A stretch of DNA of 33,357 bases from Chryseobacterium sp. S0630 (lineage in GTDB: Bacteria; Bacteroidota; Bacteroidia; Flavobacteriales; Weeksellaceae). How positions within the stretch are numbered: the first letter of the stretch is position 1; each line of letters begins with the position of its first letter. The position numbers were made by a program, and so were the translations under genes. Shown piece after piece: positions 17,031 to 25,071 of the stretch. The notes beneath the pieces were generated by a model. The model saw only the letters and a program-made list of their open reading frames with translations, was not told where the DNA came from and made no database searches. Location of the stretch: assembly GCF_024158915.1 (NCBI RefSeq), contig NZ_JAMZGF010000057.1, positions 1-33,357 of the forward strand, given 5' to 3'.

Positions 17031-18821
17031 TTATTTCCCTTCTTCCATTTTTCTTTTCAACTCTGCTAATGCATCGATGTCTCCAAGAGTAGATCTTTCT
17101 TCGTTGTTAGAAGAAGAAGTTACGTTTCTAGAAGAAGCTTCTTTTACGTTTTTCTTCTCTTCGTCTCTGAAGATACCTGTGTGAGATACTACTACTCTCT
17201 TGAATTCTTTGTTGAATTCGATTACTTTGAATTGAGCATCTTCACCTTTTTTGATTTTAGATCCATCTTCTTTCTCTAATAATCTTGAAGGGCAGAATGC
17301 TTCTACTTCAGCATCTTCGAATTGAACAGAAGCTCCTTTATCGTGAACTTCTACAGCTTTACCAGCGTGGATAGTTCCTTCAGCATATTTAGTTTCGAAT
17401 TTATCCCATGGGTTTTCAGTCAATTGCTTGTGACCTAGAGATAATCTTCTAGCTTGGATATCTAATTCAAGAACTACAACGTCTAATTTATCACCTACTG
17501 CGCAGAACTCAGATGGGTGCTTGATTTTCTTAGTCCAAGAAAGATCAGAGATGTAGATTAATCCGTCGATACCTTCTTCTAACTCTACGAATACACCAAA
17601 GTTAGTGAAGTTTCTTACAGTTCCTACATGCTGAGATCCTACCGGATACTTAGCTTCGATGTTTTCCCATGGATCTTTAGACAATTGCTTGATACCAAGA
17701 GAAATTTTTCTTTCTTCTCTATCTAAAGTTAATACTTCAGCTTCTACTTCATCACCTACTTTTACGAAATCTCCAGCAGATCTTAAGTGAGTAGACCAAG
17801 ACATTTCAGAAACGTGGATTAATCCTTCAACACCTGGAGCGATTTCTACGAATGCACCATAGTCAGCAAGAACTACTACTTTTCCTTTTACTTTGTCACC
17901 TACTTTCAAGTCAGCAGAAAGAGCATCCCAAGGATGAGCTTCTAATTGCTTCATACCTAATTGGATTCTTGTTTTCTCATCATCGAAATCAAGGATTACA
18001 ACTTTTACAGTCTGTCCGTCCTCTAGGATTTCAGATGGGTGGTTCACTCTAGACCAAGAAAGGTCTGTAATGTGGATCAATCCATCAACACCTCCTAAGT
18101 CAATGAATACACCGTAAGAAGTAATGTTCTTAACAGTTCCTTCAAGAACCTGACCTTTTTCAAGCTGAGCGATGATTTCTTTTTTCTGACCTTCGATATC
18201 TGCTTCGATCAATGCTTTGTGAGATACCACTACGTTTTTGAACTCAGGGTTGATTTTCACAACTTTGAACTCCATAGTTTTTCCTACGAACTGATCGTAA
18301 TCTTTAATTGGCTTAACGTCAATTTGAGAACCAGGTAAGAATGCTTCGATTCCGTGAACGTCAACGATCATACCACCTTTAGTTCTAGATTTAACAAAAC
18401 CGTTAACGATTTCTCCAGTTTCGTGAAGTTCGTTTACTTTATCCCAAGCTTTAAGTGTTCTAGCTTTTCTGTGAGATAATTGTAATTGACCAGTTTTGTC
18501 TTCTCTCTTGTCAACCATTACTTCTACCTCATCACCTACTTTAAGGCCTTGGTTGTAACGGAATTCGTTTAGAGAGATAACACCTTCAGATTTGAAGTTG
18601 ATGTCTACGATAGCTTCTTTGTCAGTTAATCTTACAACTTTACCAACTAAAACGTCGTTATCGTCAAGGTTGTTTAAAGATCCGTTGTAGATTTCTTCTA
18701 AATCGCTTTTTTCTTTTCTCGCATCTGCATCAAGACCTGATTCGAATGAATCCCAATCAAATTGTTCTGGTGCTACGTTTTGGTTTAATAAAACCTCTGC
18801 TGAATTTGTCTCTTTTGACAT
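17031..18821 (-). CDS. rpsA: 30S ribosomal protein S1
   Basis: A 596-residue protein with six S1 (OB-fold) RNA-binding domains at about 56-118, 136-203, 222-292, 307-379, 394-466 and 481-547. Domains 3-5 have the canonical GxVxxxxxYGxFVxL...GLIHxSxLSW form. An acidic N-terminal arm (1-55) precedes domain 1 and a charged tail (548-596) ends in LAELKRKMEEGK. S1 binds mRNA on the 30S platform and aids translation initiation, which matters in Bacteroidetes where Shine-Dalgarno use is poor. It is somewhat longer than E. coli S1 (557). The start is the ATG at 18819-18821. It has its own promoter and terminator and a long leader of about 115 nt. Confidence 0.97.
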   Translation of the reverse strand: MSKETNSAEVLLNQNVAPEQFDWDSFESGLDADARKEKSDLEEIYNGSLNNLDDNDVLVGKVVRLTDKEAIVDINFKSEGVISLNEFRYNQGLKVGDEVEVMVDKREDKTGQLQLSHRKARTLKAWDKVNELHETGEIVNGFVKSRTKGGMIVDVHGIEAFLPGSQIDVKPIKDYDQFVGKTMEFKVVKINPEFKNVVVSHKALIEADIEGQKKEIIAQLEKGQVLEGTVKNITSYGVFIDLGGVDGLIHITDLSWSRVNHPSEILEDGQTVKVVILDFDDEKTRIQLGMKQLEAHPWDALSADLKVGDKVKGKVVVLADYGAFVEIAPGVEGLIHVSEMSWSTHLRSAGDFVKVGDEVEAEVLTLDREERKISLGIKQLSKDPWENIEAKYPVGSQHVGTVRNFTNFGVFVELEEGIDGLIYISDLSWTKKIKHPSEFCAVGDKLDVVVLELDIQARRLSLGHKQLTENPWDKFETKYAEGTIHAGKAVEVHDKGASVQFEDAEVEAFCPSRLLEKEDGSKIKKGEDAQFKVIEFNKEFKRVVVSHTGIFRDEEKKNVKEASSRNVTSSSNNEERSTLGDIDALAELKRKMEEGK

Positions 18822-18942
18822 TTTCTAATAAAATTTGTATTCCTTCTTTTTTAACGGTTTGAATAAATGCGGATTAAAAAATACGGAAGTAATTAATTGT
18901 AAGTAATTTACTCTTCAAACCTTTTCGCCACAAAAGTGGGTG

Positions 18943-18973
18943 CAAAGATATGAATTTTATTTAAAATAAGCAA
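18943..18973 (-). promoter_or_regulatory. Promoter of the S1 gene
   Basis: On the minus strand TTG (18971-18973), 20 bp, TATCTTTG (18950-18943), followed by C: good -33 and -7 elements. Transcription would start near 18938, leaving a ~115-nt leader. Confidence 0.65.
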
Positions 18974-19034
18974 TAGATTTCAGCAGGCTAATATTTAACT
19001 TATATATTTAAAAATCAATACTTTGATTAAAAGA

Positions 19035-19131
19035 ATGCTTCGACTGAGCTAGGCATGACAGCTGATATTGCTTCGTTCTAAATTTAAAACAGTTAGTATT
19101 AGAGATGCCATGCTGAGCAGGGTCGAAGCAT
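19035..19131. repeat. 97-bp imperfect palindromic intergenic element
   Basis: ATGCTTCGAC at 19035-19044 recurs inverted as GTCGAAGCAT at 19122-19131. Inside these, TGAGC and CATG blocks are again roughly complementary. No ORF. It looks like a degenerate dispersed repeat. Confidence 0.45.
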
Positions 19132-19316
19132 CTATAACTAGTGGGAGATAAAATGAGATTCTTCATTTCGCTACGCTTCATTCAGAATGACAGGAACGCA
19201 GAATTAAAGAAGAACATTACAGTCCTATCCCTCTCAAACTCTCCTATTCTAAAACGCTACCACTCTAGAACTCTCAACCCCTCAAACTCTCCCACGCATC
19301 ACCCGCTTAAATTCAC

Positions 19317-19324
19317 TACCTTTG
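19317..19324 (+). promoter_or_regulatory. -7 promoter box immediately before the helicase start codon
   Basis: TACCTTTG, followed by C, matches TAnnTTTG; only 4 bp separate it from the ATG at 19329. Transcription would begin at or next to the start codon, so the mRNA may be leaderless. Confidence 0.55.
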
Positions 19325-19328
19325 CAGC

Positions 19329-20636
19329 ATGGAATTACAGCCGATCTATCAAAAACTGCAGATTCAGGATATGAATCAAATGCAGAAATCTACTTATAAA
19401 GCGTCTGAAAACAATACAGACATTGTTTTACTCTCCCCAACTGGATCCGGGAAAACGCTAGCCTTTTTATTTCCTGTTCTCAGAAATCTGAAAAAAAATG
19501 TTCAGGGAGTTCAGGCATTGATATTAGTTCCGGCAAGGGAACTTGCTTTACAGATTGAGCAGGTTTTTAAATCTATGGGGACAGATTTCAAAGTTTCTGT
19601 CTGCTATGGTGGACATGATAAAAAAATTGAGGTTAATAATTTGATTGAAGCTCCGGCTGTATTGATCGGAACTCCTGGAAGGGTTGTTTACCACTTAAGA
19701 AATAACAATTTTGATCCGAAAACGATTAAAACACTGGTTCTTGATGAATTCGACAAAGCTCTGGAATTGGGTTTTCATGATGATATGGAATTTATTTCCA
19801 ATTCTTTAAAAGGACTTTCTCAAAGAATTTTAACATCTGCCACAGCTATGGATGAAATTCCGGCTTTTACAGGCTTAAAAGATGAAAAAGTAATCAGTTT
19901 CCTAAAAGAAAATGATGTAAAACCGGATCTCCAACTGAGAAAAGTAATGACTATTCCTGAAGAAAAACTGGATACTCTTTTCAATCTGGTTTGTAAAATC
20001 GGGAACAAGAGAACTTTGATTTTCTGCAATCACCGTGAAGCTGTAGACCGTATCTCTGAACTTCTCAACCAAATGGGAATCGACAGAGAAACTTTCCATG
20101 GTGGTATGGAACAGGATGAAAGAGAACGTGCCTTACTGAAATTCAGAAATGATTCTGCAAGAATTCTTATTACCACAGATCTGGCTGCCCGCGGACTTGA
20201 TATTCCTGAAGTAGAATCTATTGTTCATTATCAGCTTCCTCCAAAAGAAGATGCTTTCATTCACAGAAACGGCCGTACAGCAAGAATGAATGCCAAAGGT
20301 TTTGTATACCTGATCATGACTGAAGAGGAAAACTTCCCGTTCATTAAAAATAATACCCCTGAAGAAAGTGTTGCCGGATTTACTAAAGTTCCGCAAAAAA
20401 CACCTTTCCAGACTGTTTACATCAGTGCAGGAAAAAAAGATAAAGTGAACAAAGTGGATATTGTAGGATATTTACTAAAGAAAGGAGAATTGCAAAAAGA
20501 AGATGTAGGAATTATTGAAGTAAAGGACACCACATCCTATGTTGCCGTTGCCAGAAATAAAGTAAACGCTCTTTTAAGAAAACTTCAGAACGAAAAACTG
20601 AAAGGTAAGAAAGTGAAAATGGAGGTTGCTTATTAA
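19329..20636 (+). CDS. DEAD-box RNA helicase, DbpA-like
   Basis: A 435-residue ATP-dependent RNA helicase. Motifs in order: a Q-motif glutamine near residue 17, motif I SPTGSGKT (36-43), Ia PARELALQ (68-75), TPGR (115-118), motif II DEFD (139-142, not the usual DEAD), motif III SAT (170-172), then LIFCNHRE, TDLAARGLDIP and HRNGRTAR (near 312). The last ~70 residues (VNKVDIVGYLLKKGELQ...TTSYVAVA) match the DbpA RNA-binding domain that targets 23S rRNA, suggesting a role in 50S subunit assembly. The start ATG at 19329 is needed to keep the Q-motif region and sits right after a promoter box. It is next to, and divergent from, the S1 gene. Confidence 0.92.
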   Translation: MELQPIYQKLQIQDMNQMQKSTYKASENNTDIVLLSPTGSGKTLAFLFPVLRNLKKNVQGVQALILVPARELALQIEQVFKSMGTDFKVSVCYGGHDKKIEVNNLIEAPAVLIGTPGRVVYHLRNNNFDPKTIKTLVLDEFDKALELGFHDDMEFISNSLKGLSQRILTSATAMDEIPAFTGLKDEKVISFLKENDVKPDLQLRKVMTIPEEKLDTLFNLVCKIGNKRTLIFCNHREAVDRISELLNQMGIDRETFHGGMEQDERERALLKFRNDSARILITTDLAARGLDIPEVESIVHYQLPPKEDAFIHRNGRTARMNAKGFVYLIMTEEENFPFIKNNTPEESVAGFTKVPQKTPFQTVYISAGKKDKVNKVDIVGYLLKKGELQKEDVGIIEVKDTTSYVAVARNKVNALLRKLQNEKLKGKKVKMEVAY

Positions 20637-20684
20637 GAGTTTCATCAACCACAAAGTCACACATTAATTGTAATACGTGCGAGG

Positions 20685-20742
20685 AATTCCCCTCCTCTGG
20701 AGGGGTGGCGAAAATTCTAAGAATTTTTGACGGGGTGGTTTC
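20685..20742. repeat. 58-bp dispersed repeat, copy 1
   Basis: Starts AATTCCCCTCCTCTGGAGGG and ends GACGGGGTGGTTTC. It is 54/58 identical to the copy at 23468-23525, in the same orientation. It contains two small hairpins: CCTCTGGAGG, and a symmetric AAAATTC...GAATTTT. No coding role seen. Confidence 0.8.
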
Positions 20743-20756
20743 ATCAGCATAACAAA

Positions 20757-20789
20757 AAGAGTTCTGAAATTTTAAATTTCAGAACTCTT
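20757..20789. terminator. Bidirectional terminator between helicase and SMP-30-like genes
   Basis: AAGAGTTCTGAAAT (20757-20770) pairs exactly with 20776-20789 around TTTAA. A precedes and T follows, so it suits both convergent genes. Confidence 0.8.
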
Positions 20790-20813
20790 GTATTTATATA
20801 TAATTATTAAAGT

Positions 20814-21707
20814 TTATCTGATCCCTCTCACCCTTGTAGGAAAAGTATACACAGATTTCGAGGCAGTAATAAACAGAATATCATTGTTTTTTCCACCAAA
20901 AGCCACATTGGATGTCCATTTCTCAGGAATAGAAATATGATAGATTTTCTTTCCCAAACGGCTAAAAACATGTACGCCATCTCCCGTTAAGTAAAGATTT
21001 CCATGTTTATCCAGCTCCATTCCGTCTGAACCCATTTCACAGAAGAGTTTTTTCTCAGATAATTTTCCTTCTCCTAAAATATCATATACATAGGTTTTTC
21101 CGGCATCAATATCAGAAATATAGAGTTTCTTTAATTTTTCGCTTCCTACAATTCCATTAGGTTGTGTGAAGGTATCCAGTTTCGTAACTTTTCCTGTTCT
21201 ATCTCTGTAATAAAGACTTTTATGTTGGATTTCCTGTTTAAAACCGATCCAGTAATCTCTTTCATACAAAGGGTCAGTAAAGTACATTCCTCCCACTTCA
21301 TCATTCCAGACATCATTGGGTCCGTTCAATCTTTTTCCTTCAAAACCTTTTAGCAGAACTTCAACTTTTTTGTCTTTGGAAATCTTCCAGATCTCACCCT
21401 GATCGTCTGAACAGGTAATCAAATAGCCGTCTTTATCAAAGTGTGTCCCGTTGGCTCTTCCTGTTTTATCTAAAAACTCTATCACCTTATTACTTTTCCA
21501 GTCCCAATAATAAATCTTATCATTTGGCTGATCGGTAAAGTAAACATTCCCTTCTTTATCTGCTGATGGTCCTTCTGTGAAACTGAACTTGTCGGAAACC
21601 ATTTCCGGTTGTACTCCTTCATAAAACATTTTACTATAATTTACTGATTGACAGTTTACCAATGCGAAAACCAAACCAATCATACTTATTTTAAAGATAT
21701 TCTTCAT
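20814..21707 (-). CDS. SMP-30/gluconolactonase/LRE-family beta-propeller protein
   Basis: A 297-residue six-bladed-propeller protein of the SMP-30/LRE family, which includes lactonases of sugar acids. Family blocks visible are FTEGPSADKEGNVYFTDQPNDKIYYWD, NGTHFDKDGYLITCSDDQGEIWKI, NGPNDVWNDEVGGMYFTDP, QPNGIVGSEKLKKLYISD and SDGMELDKHGNLYLTGDGVHVF; the E of the first block and the N and D of the others supply the metal site in the family. The N-terminus is a signal sequence; C19 in ALVNCQS could be a lipobox cysteine although N at -1 is unusual, so it is periplasmic or lipid-anchored. Likely a periplasmic lactonase; the substrate is not readable. Confidence 0.87.
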   Translation of the reverse strand: MKNIFKISMIGLVFALVNCQSVNYSKMFYEGVQPEMVSDKFSFTEGPSADKEGNVYFTDQPNDKIYYWDWKSNKVIEFLDKTGRANGTHFDKDGYLITCSDDQGEIWKISKDKKVEVLLKGFEGKRLNGPNDVWNDEVGGMYFTDPLYERDYWIGFKQEIQHKSLYYRDRTGKVTKLDTFTQPNGIVGSEKLKKLYISDIDAGKTYVYDILGEGKLSEKKLFCEMGSDGMELDKHGNLYLTGDGVHVFSRLGKKIYHISIPEKWTSNVAFGGKNNDILFITASKSVYTFPTRVRGIR

Positions 21708-21747
21708 GCTTCATTTTTAAAGCTGCAATTTACGATATGGCTCAAAA

Positions 21748-21775
21748 GTATCAAAACATTTTCTCATTTTGATAC
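21748..21775. promoter_or_regulatory. Inverted repeat upstream of the SMP-30-like gene
   Basis: Perfect 9-bp arms GTATCAAAA and TTTTGATAC with a 10-bp spacer, 40 bp upstream of the SMP-30-like start and in the divergent region shared with ccoG. It has the same 9-10-9 geometry as the repeat at 820-847 but a different sequence. Confidence 0.4.
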
Positions 21776-21960
21776 AATAAAAACCACCGAAGTAAAATGT
21801 CCCAATTGTCCTATTTTGGACGTAGATCATATTAGTAATAAAAAGATATAATCCGGAGCTTTGCAGTAACAGGATCAATCACTTTTTTTCATGGAAAATA
21901 TCTTAAAAAAATGATGAATCCGGATGAAAATTGTACCAAAATACTTTATAGCATACAACA

Positions 21961-23403
21961 ATGAGCGCAGAGTCCAACAATATCAAGTCTTTGGAAATTG
22001 AAAATGAAGATTTCAGAAATTCCGTAGGAACCATGGATGAAACCGGGAAAAGAAAATGGATATTCCCCAGAAAACCTAAAGGAAAGTATACCAACTACAG
22101 AAATTACACCAGTTATCTTCTTCTTGCGATTTTCTTTGGATTACCTTTTGTAAAGATCAATAACAATCCTTTTCTTCTCATTAACGTGATCGACAGAAAG
22201 TTTTTTATTCTTGGACAACCATTTTACCTGCAGGATTTTTTTATCCTGGCTTTAGGAGCGGTAACCTCTGTCATTTTTGTGATGTTGTTTACGGTGGTTT
22301 TTGGAAGAATATTCTGTGGCTGGCTGTGTCCGCAGACTCTTTTCATGGAAATGGTTTTCCGCAAAATCGAATACTGGATTGAAGGTGACCGAAATAAACA
22401 GATGAAGCTTGACAGACAGGAATGGGATGCGGAGAAAATAAGAAAGAGGCTGACTAAATGGTCTGTTTTTCTTCTCATTTCACTGATTATTTCCCACTTT
22501 ATGTTCATGTATATTGTGGGCTACGAAGAAGTTTTTCGTATCATGAGTGAAGGACCGGAAGGAAACTCACTGAAGTTTCTTGTTATGATTTTCTTTACCA
22601 TGACGTTTTATTTTGTTTTCGCATGGCTTCGTGAGCAGGTTTGTACGTTGGTTTGTCCTTATGGGAGACTGCAAGGGGTATTGATTGACAAGCAAACCAT
22701 CAATGTATATTATGATTTTAAAAGAGGTGAAGGCCGTGCCAAATGGAGAAATAATGAAGATAGAAAAGCTGCAGGAAAAGGAGATTGTATCGACTGTAAC
22801 CAATGCGTTGTGGTATGTCCTACAGGAATCGATATCAGAAACGGACAGCAGCTGGAATGTGTAAACTGTACAGCCTGTATCGATGCCTGTGATGAAGTCA
22901 TGGAAAAGGTTGGTTTACCTAAAGGATTGGTACGTTATGCAACGGAAGCCGAAATTGAAAATCAGGATAAATTCCGTTTTACCCCAAGAATGAAAGCAAC
23001 AACCGTTATCCTTGCATTATTAATCGGATTCCTTGGATTTTTAATGTACGATCGTGGTTCTATGGAAGCAAAATTCATCAAACCGGCAGGTTCTACATTC
23101 TTTGTTAAAAACGGTAAAATCACCAACACCTTTATTTACACTCTTCTGAATAAATCCAACGAGAAAAAAACACTTACCATAAAAGTCATTACTCCAACAA
23201 ATGCAGAGATCACTTATTTTGGTTCTGAAAAAATCATATTGAAAGGAGATCAGATCCTGAAAGGAAACATCAACATTTCCTTCCCTGAAGAACAAATTAA
23301 GTTCTCAAAACAAAATATGGTCATCGGAGTATTTGATGAAAAAGGTCAGTTGGTAGATTCGTTTGAAACGACTTTTGAAGGACCGTTTAAGTTGGCACTT
23401 TAG
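21961..23403 (+). CDS. ccoG: Cytochrome c oxidase accessory protein CcoG (FixG/RdxA)
   Basis: A 480-residue membrane ferredoxin needed for cbb3-type oxidase maturation, where CcoG is linked to copper reduction for the CuB site. It shows helices near residues 45-65, 85-105, 160-190 and 200-220, the GRIFCGWLCPQTLFMEMVFR motif, and two 4Fe-4S motifs: CIDCNQCVVVCP (near 276) and CVNCTACIDAC (near 300). A further helix near 345-362 precedes a C-terminal periplasmic FixG-type Ig domain (about 370-480). Full length with all cysteines. No ccoNOPHS genes are in the window; in many Flavobacteria ccoG sits with them, so this may be a detached copy or a second paralogue. Confidence 0.93.
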   Translation: MSAESNNIKSLEIENEDFRNSVGTMDETGKRKWIFPRKPKGKYTNYRNYTSYLLLAIFFGLPFVKINNNPFLLINVIDRKFFILGQPFYLQDFFILALGAVTSVIFVMLFTVVFGRIFCGWLCPQTLFMEMVFRKIEYWIEGDRNKQMKLDRQEWDAEKIRKRLTKWSVFLLISLIISHFMFMYIVGYEEVFRIMSEGPEGNSLKFLVMIFFTMTFYFVFAWLREQVCTLVCPYGRLQGVLIDKQTINVYYDFKRGEGRAKWRNNEDRKAAGKGDCIDCNQCVVVCPTGIDIRNGQQLECVNCTACIDACDEVMEKVGLPKGLVRYATEAEIENQDKFRFTPRMKATTVILALLIGFLGFLMYDRGSMEAKFIKPAGSTFFVKNGKITNTFIYTLLNKSNEKKTLTIKVITPTNAEITYFGSEKIILKGDQILKGNINISFPEEQIKFSKQNMVIGVFDEKGQLVDSFETTFEGPFKLAL

Positions 23404-23467
23404 GTTGAAGATGGTAGGTGATAGGTTGCAGGTTGTTGGGATCAGAAAAAGTCGTTGATATTTCCTT

Positions 23468-23525
23468 AATTCCCTTCCTCTGGAGGGGTGACAAAAATTC
23501 AAAGAATTTTTGACGGGGTGGTTTC
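23468..23525. repeat. 58-bp dispersed repeat, copy 2
   Basis: Same orientation as the copy at 20685-20742, with four substitutions and no gaps. It is preceded by a GT-rich low-complexity stretch (23404-23440, repeated AGGTTG/AGGTGATAGG units). It fills the gap between the convergent ccoG and AraC genes, where no ordinary terminator is seen. Confidence 0.8.
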
Positions 23526-23582
23526 CAACAATCTTTCATTAAACATTAAACTTTGAACCTTGAACTCTAAATTTTACACTCA

Positions 23583-24464
23583 TTAAGCCTTATATTTCCT
23601 CATGAACTGAGTAGGAGTCATTCCGGAGCTTTTCCGGAATACTCTTACAAAGTAGGAATATTCTTCATACCCTAAACGGAAAGCAATTTCTACCAGACTC
23701 TCGTTCAGATACATAAGCATTCTTTTGGCTTCCAGCACTACCCTTTCTGTAATCACATCAGTAGCCGTTTTTTGAACAACAGTCTGTGCAATCCTGTTCA
23801 GGTGTTTGGATGAAATTCCTAATAAAGAGGCATAATGGGTAATGGATTTATGTTGGGTAAAGTTTTGTTCAATCAGATTTTCAAAATCCTGATAATGTTT
23901 AAAATAAGAAAGTCCGGCAGCTGAATCCATTGTATCAAAATCCTTTGAAAACAATCTGGAAGCATTGATGAAAATCTGAGACATCAATGATAAAATCAGC
24001 CCTTCTTTCATTATACTTTTAGTCTGATGCTCTTCTCCCAATTCCTGAAATAATCTAATGTTTTTCTTAAGCTCACCAGCATCCAACTGAAGTTTTCTCG
24101 GAAAAGATACAGATCCGAAAAAAGGAAAATTTCTCAGTTTCTGATTCACATAATGCATTTCATAAAACTCCTGAGAACAGAAGAAAATATATCCATCAAT
24201 ATCTTCGGAAAGTTCCCAACTGTGAATCTGTCCCGGCGACAGAAAAAACAAGCTTCCTTCCGAAACTTCATACCTTTGAAAGTCTATTTCATGTACGCCT
24301 GTTCCTTTAGTAAAAAGAACCGCAGCATAAAAATCATGTCTGTGAGGTTTCTCTATATGACGATGTCCCACCACCAAATGATTCTTCATTGTATTAAAAT
24401 AAAAATCTGAAGTATTTTTACCCGCCTGAAAAAGGTCGATATGAAGAACAGAAATTGGATTCAT
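23583..24464 (-). CDS. AraC-family transcriptional regulator with N-terminal cupin
   Basis: A 293-residue regulator. An AraC-binding cupin occupies about residues 25-115 (HRHIEKPHRHDFYAAVLFTKG; SEGSLFFLSPGQIHSW). A helical linker precedes a C-terminal double helix-turn-helix (about 190-293): THYASLLGISSKHLNRI, then EIAFRLGYEEYSYFVRVFRKSSGMTPTQFM. The last blocks are the AraC family signature. The ligand and targets are unknown; it converges on ccoG and is divergent from a MerR-like gene 210 bp away, so neither is an obvious target. The minus strand has TAAATTTG at 24498-24491, 27 bp before the ATG, a good -7 box. Confidence 0.9.
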   Translation of the reverse strand: MNPISVLHIDLFQAGKNTSDFYFNTMKNHLVVGHRHIEKPHRHDFYAAVLFTKGTGVHEIDFQRYEVSEGSLFFLSPGQIHSWELSEDIDGYIFFCSQEFYEMHYVNQKLRNFPFFGSVSFPRKLQLDAGELKKNIRLFQELGEEHQTKSIMKEGLILSLMSQIFINASRLFSKDFDTMDSAAGLSYFKHYQDFENLIEQNFTQHKSITHYASLLGISSKHLNRIAQTVVQKTATDVITERVVLEAKRMLMYLNESLVEIAFRLGYEEYSYFVRVFRKSSGMTPTQFMRKYKA

Positions 24465-24490
24465 TTATATTTATGTATCGTAAGAATTCA

Positions 24491-24498
24491 CAAATTTA
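24491..24498 (-). promoter_or_regulatory. -7 promoter box of the second AraC gene
   Basis: Minus strand TAAATTTG matches TAnnTTTG, 27 bp upstream of the start codon; no good -33 TTG was found. Confidence 0.45.
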
Positions 24499-24623
24499 GA
24501 CAAAAAAGAGCTGGTAAATAACGGTCCTCTGTATATGCTACAATAAATGTGTGCCATTGAATCATGAATTTGGCCCTATAAATTCCATTGAAACAAAGTA
24601 TGACCGCACTTTTTACAATATAT

Positions 24624-24656
24624 TTTGGGTGAAACTTTAAAAAATTTTTATCTTTG
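24624..24656 (+). promoter_or_regulatory. Promoter of the MerR-like gene
   Basis: TTTG (24624-24627), 21 bp, TATCTTTG (24649-24656): same layout and spacing as the L19 promoter. An AGGAG Shine-Dalgarno-like stretch at 24663-24667 then precedes the ATG at 24675, which is unusual in this window. Confidence 0.65.
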
Positions 24657-24674
24657 AAGTTTAGGAGTTGTAAA

Positions 24675-25019
24675 ATGAAAATAAATTTACCTGATAAGCT
24701 GTATTATTCGATAGGAGAAGTTGCTAAAGCATTCGATGTAAACACTTCATTAATACGTTACTGGGAACAGGAATTCCCGATTATCAAGCCTAAAAAAAAC
24801 AGAAAAGGAAACCGATATTTCACTCCTGAAGACATCAAAAACCTTCAGATGATCTACCATCTGGTAAAAGAAAAAGGATATACCCTTGACGGAGCCCGTG
24901 TTGCCCTGACGACCAACAGTAAAATTTCTGAAACTATTACTCTGATTGACCGCCTGGAATTTGTAAAAGCTGAATTGATTAAGCTGAAAGAATCTTTGGG
25001 AGAAAGAGAGGAAGAATAG
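24675..25019 (+). CDS. MerR-family transcriptional regulator
   Basis: A 114-residue protein with an N-terminal MerR winged helix-turn-helix: YYSIGEVAKAFDVNTSLIRYWEQEFPIIKPKKNRKGNRYF, then TPEDIKNLQMIYHLVKEKGYTLDGARVAL. A short C-terminal helix (TLIDRLEFVKAELIKLKESL) is a likely dimerising coiled coil. There is no cysteine-rich metal site or ligand domain, so it is a minimal MerR protein of unknown signal. A TTG at 24654 would add seven residues but lies inside the -7 box; the ATG at 24675 has an AGGAG seven bases upstream. It ends in a strong terminator. Confidence 0.9.
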   Translation: MKINLPDKLYYSIGEVAKAFDVNTSLIRYWEQEFPIIKPKKNRKGNRYFTPEDIKNLQMIYHLVKEKGYTLDGARVALTTNSKISETITLIDRLEFVKAELIKLKESLGEREEE

Positions 25020-25035
25020 TTTCTTTGAAAATATA

Positions 25036-25071
25036 AAAACCTCCGCTGCAATGAATTGCAGCGGAGGTTTT
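25036..25071 (+). terminator. Terminator of the MerR-like gene
   Basis: A 16-bp perfect stem (AAAACCTCCGCTGCAA with 25056-25071) closes TGAA and is followed by T-rich sequence. Confidence 0.9.

Larger units (their letters stand above)
18822..19328. other. 507-bp intergenic region with degenerate repeats
   Basis: It contains the S1 promoter and leader (18822-18973), a palindromic element (19035-19131), a stretch of the TTCATTTCGCTACGCTTCATT...AGAATGACAG type that resembles common flavobacterial intergenic repeats (19156-19192), and a CT-rich low-complexity tract with repeated CTCAAACTCTC (about 19225-19290). A 77-codon frame across 19141-19374 is not considered a gene. Confidence 0.5.

Noticed and set aside
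19141..19374. 77-codon plus-strand frame before the helicase
   Set aside because: It runs through degenerate repeats and CT-rich low-complexity DNA, overlaps the helicase start and promoter, and its product shows no protein-like features.
24654..24674. Seven-residue N-terminal extension of the MerR-like protein from a TTG
   Set aside because: The TTG is part of the TATCTTTG promoter box; the downstream ATG has an AGGAG at good spacing.
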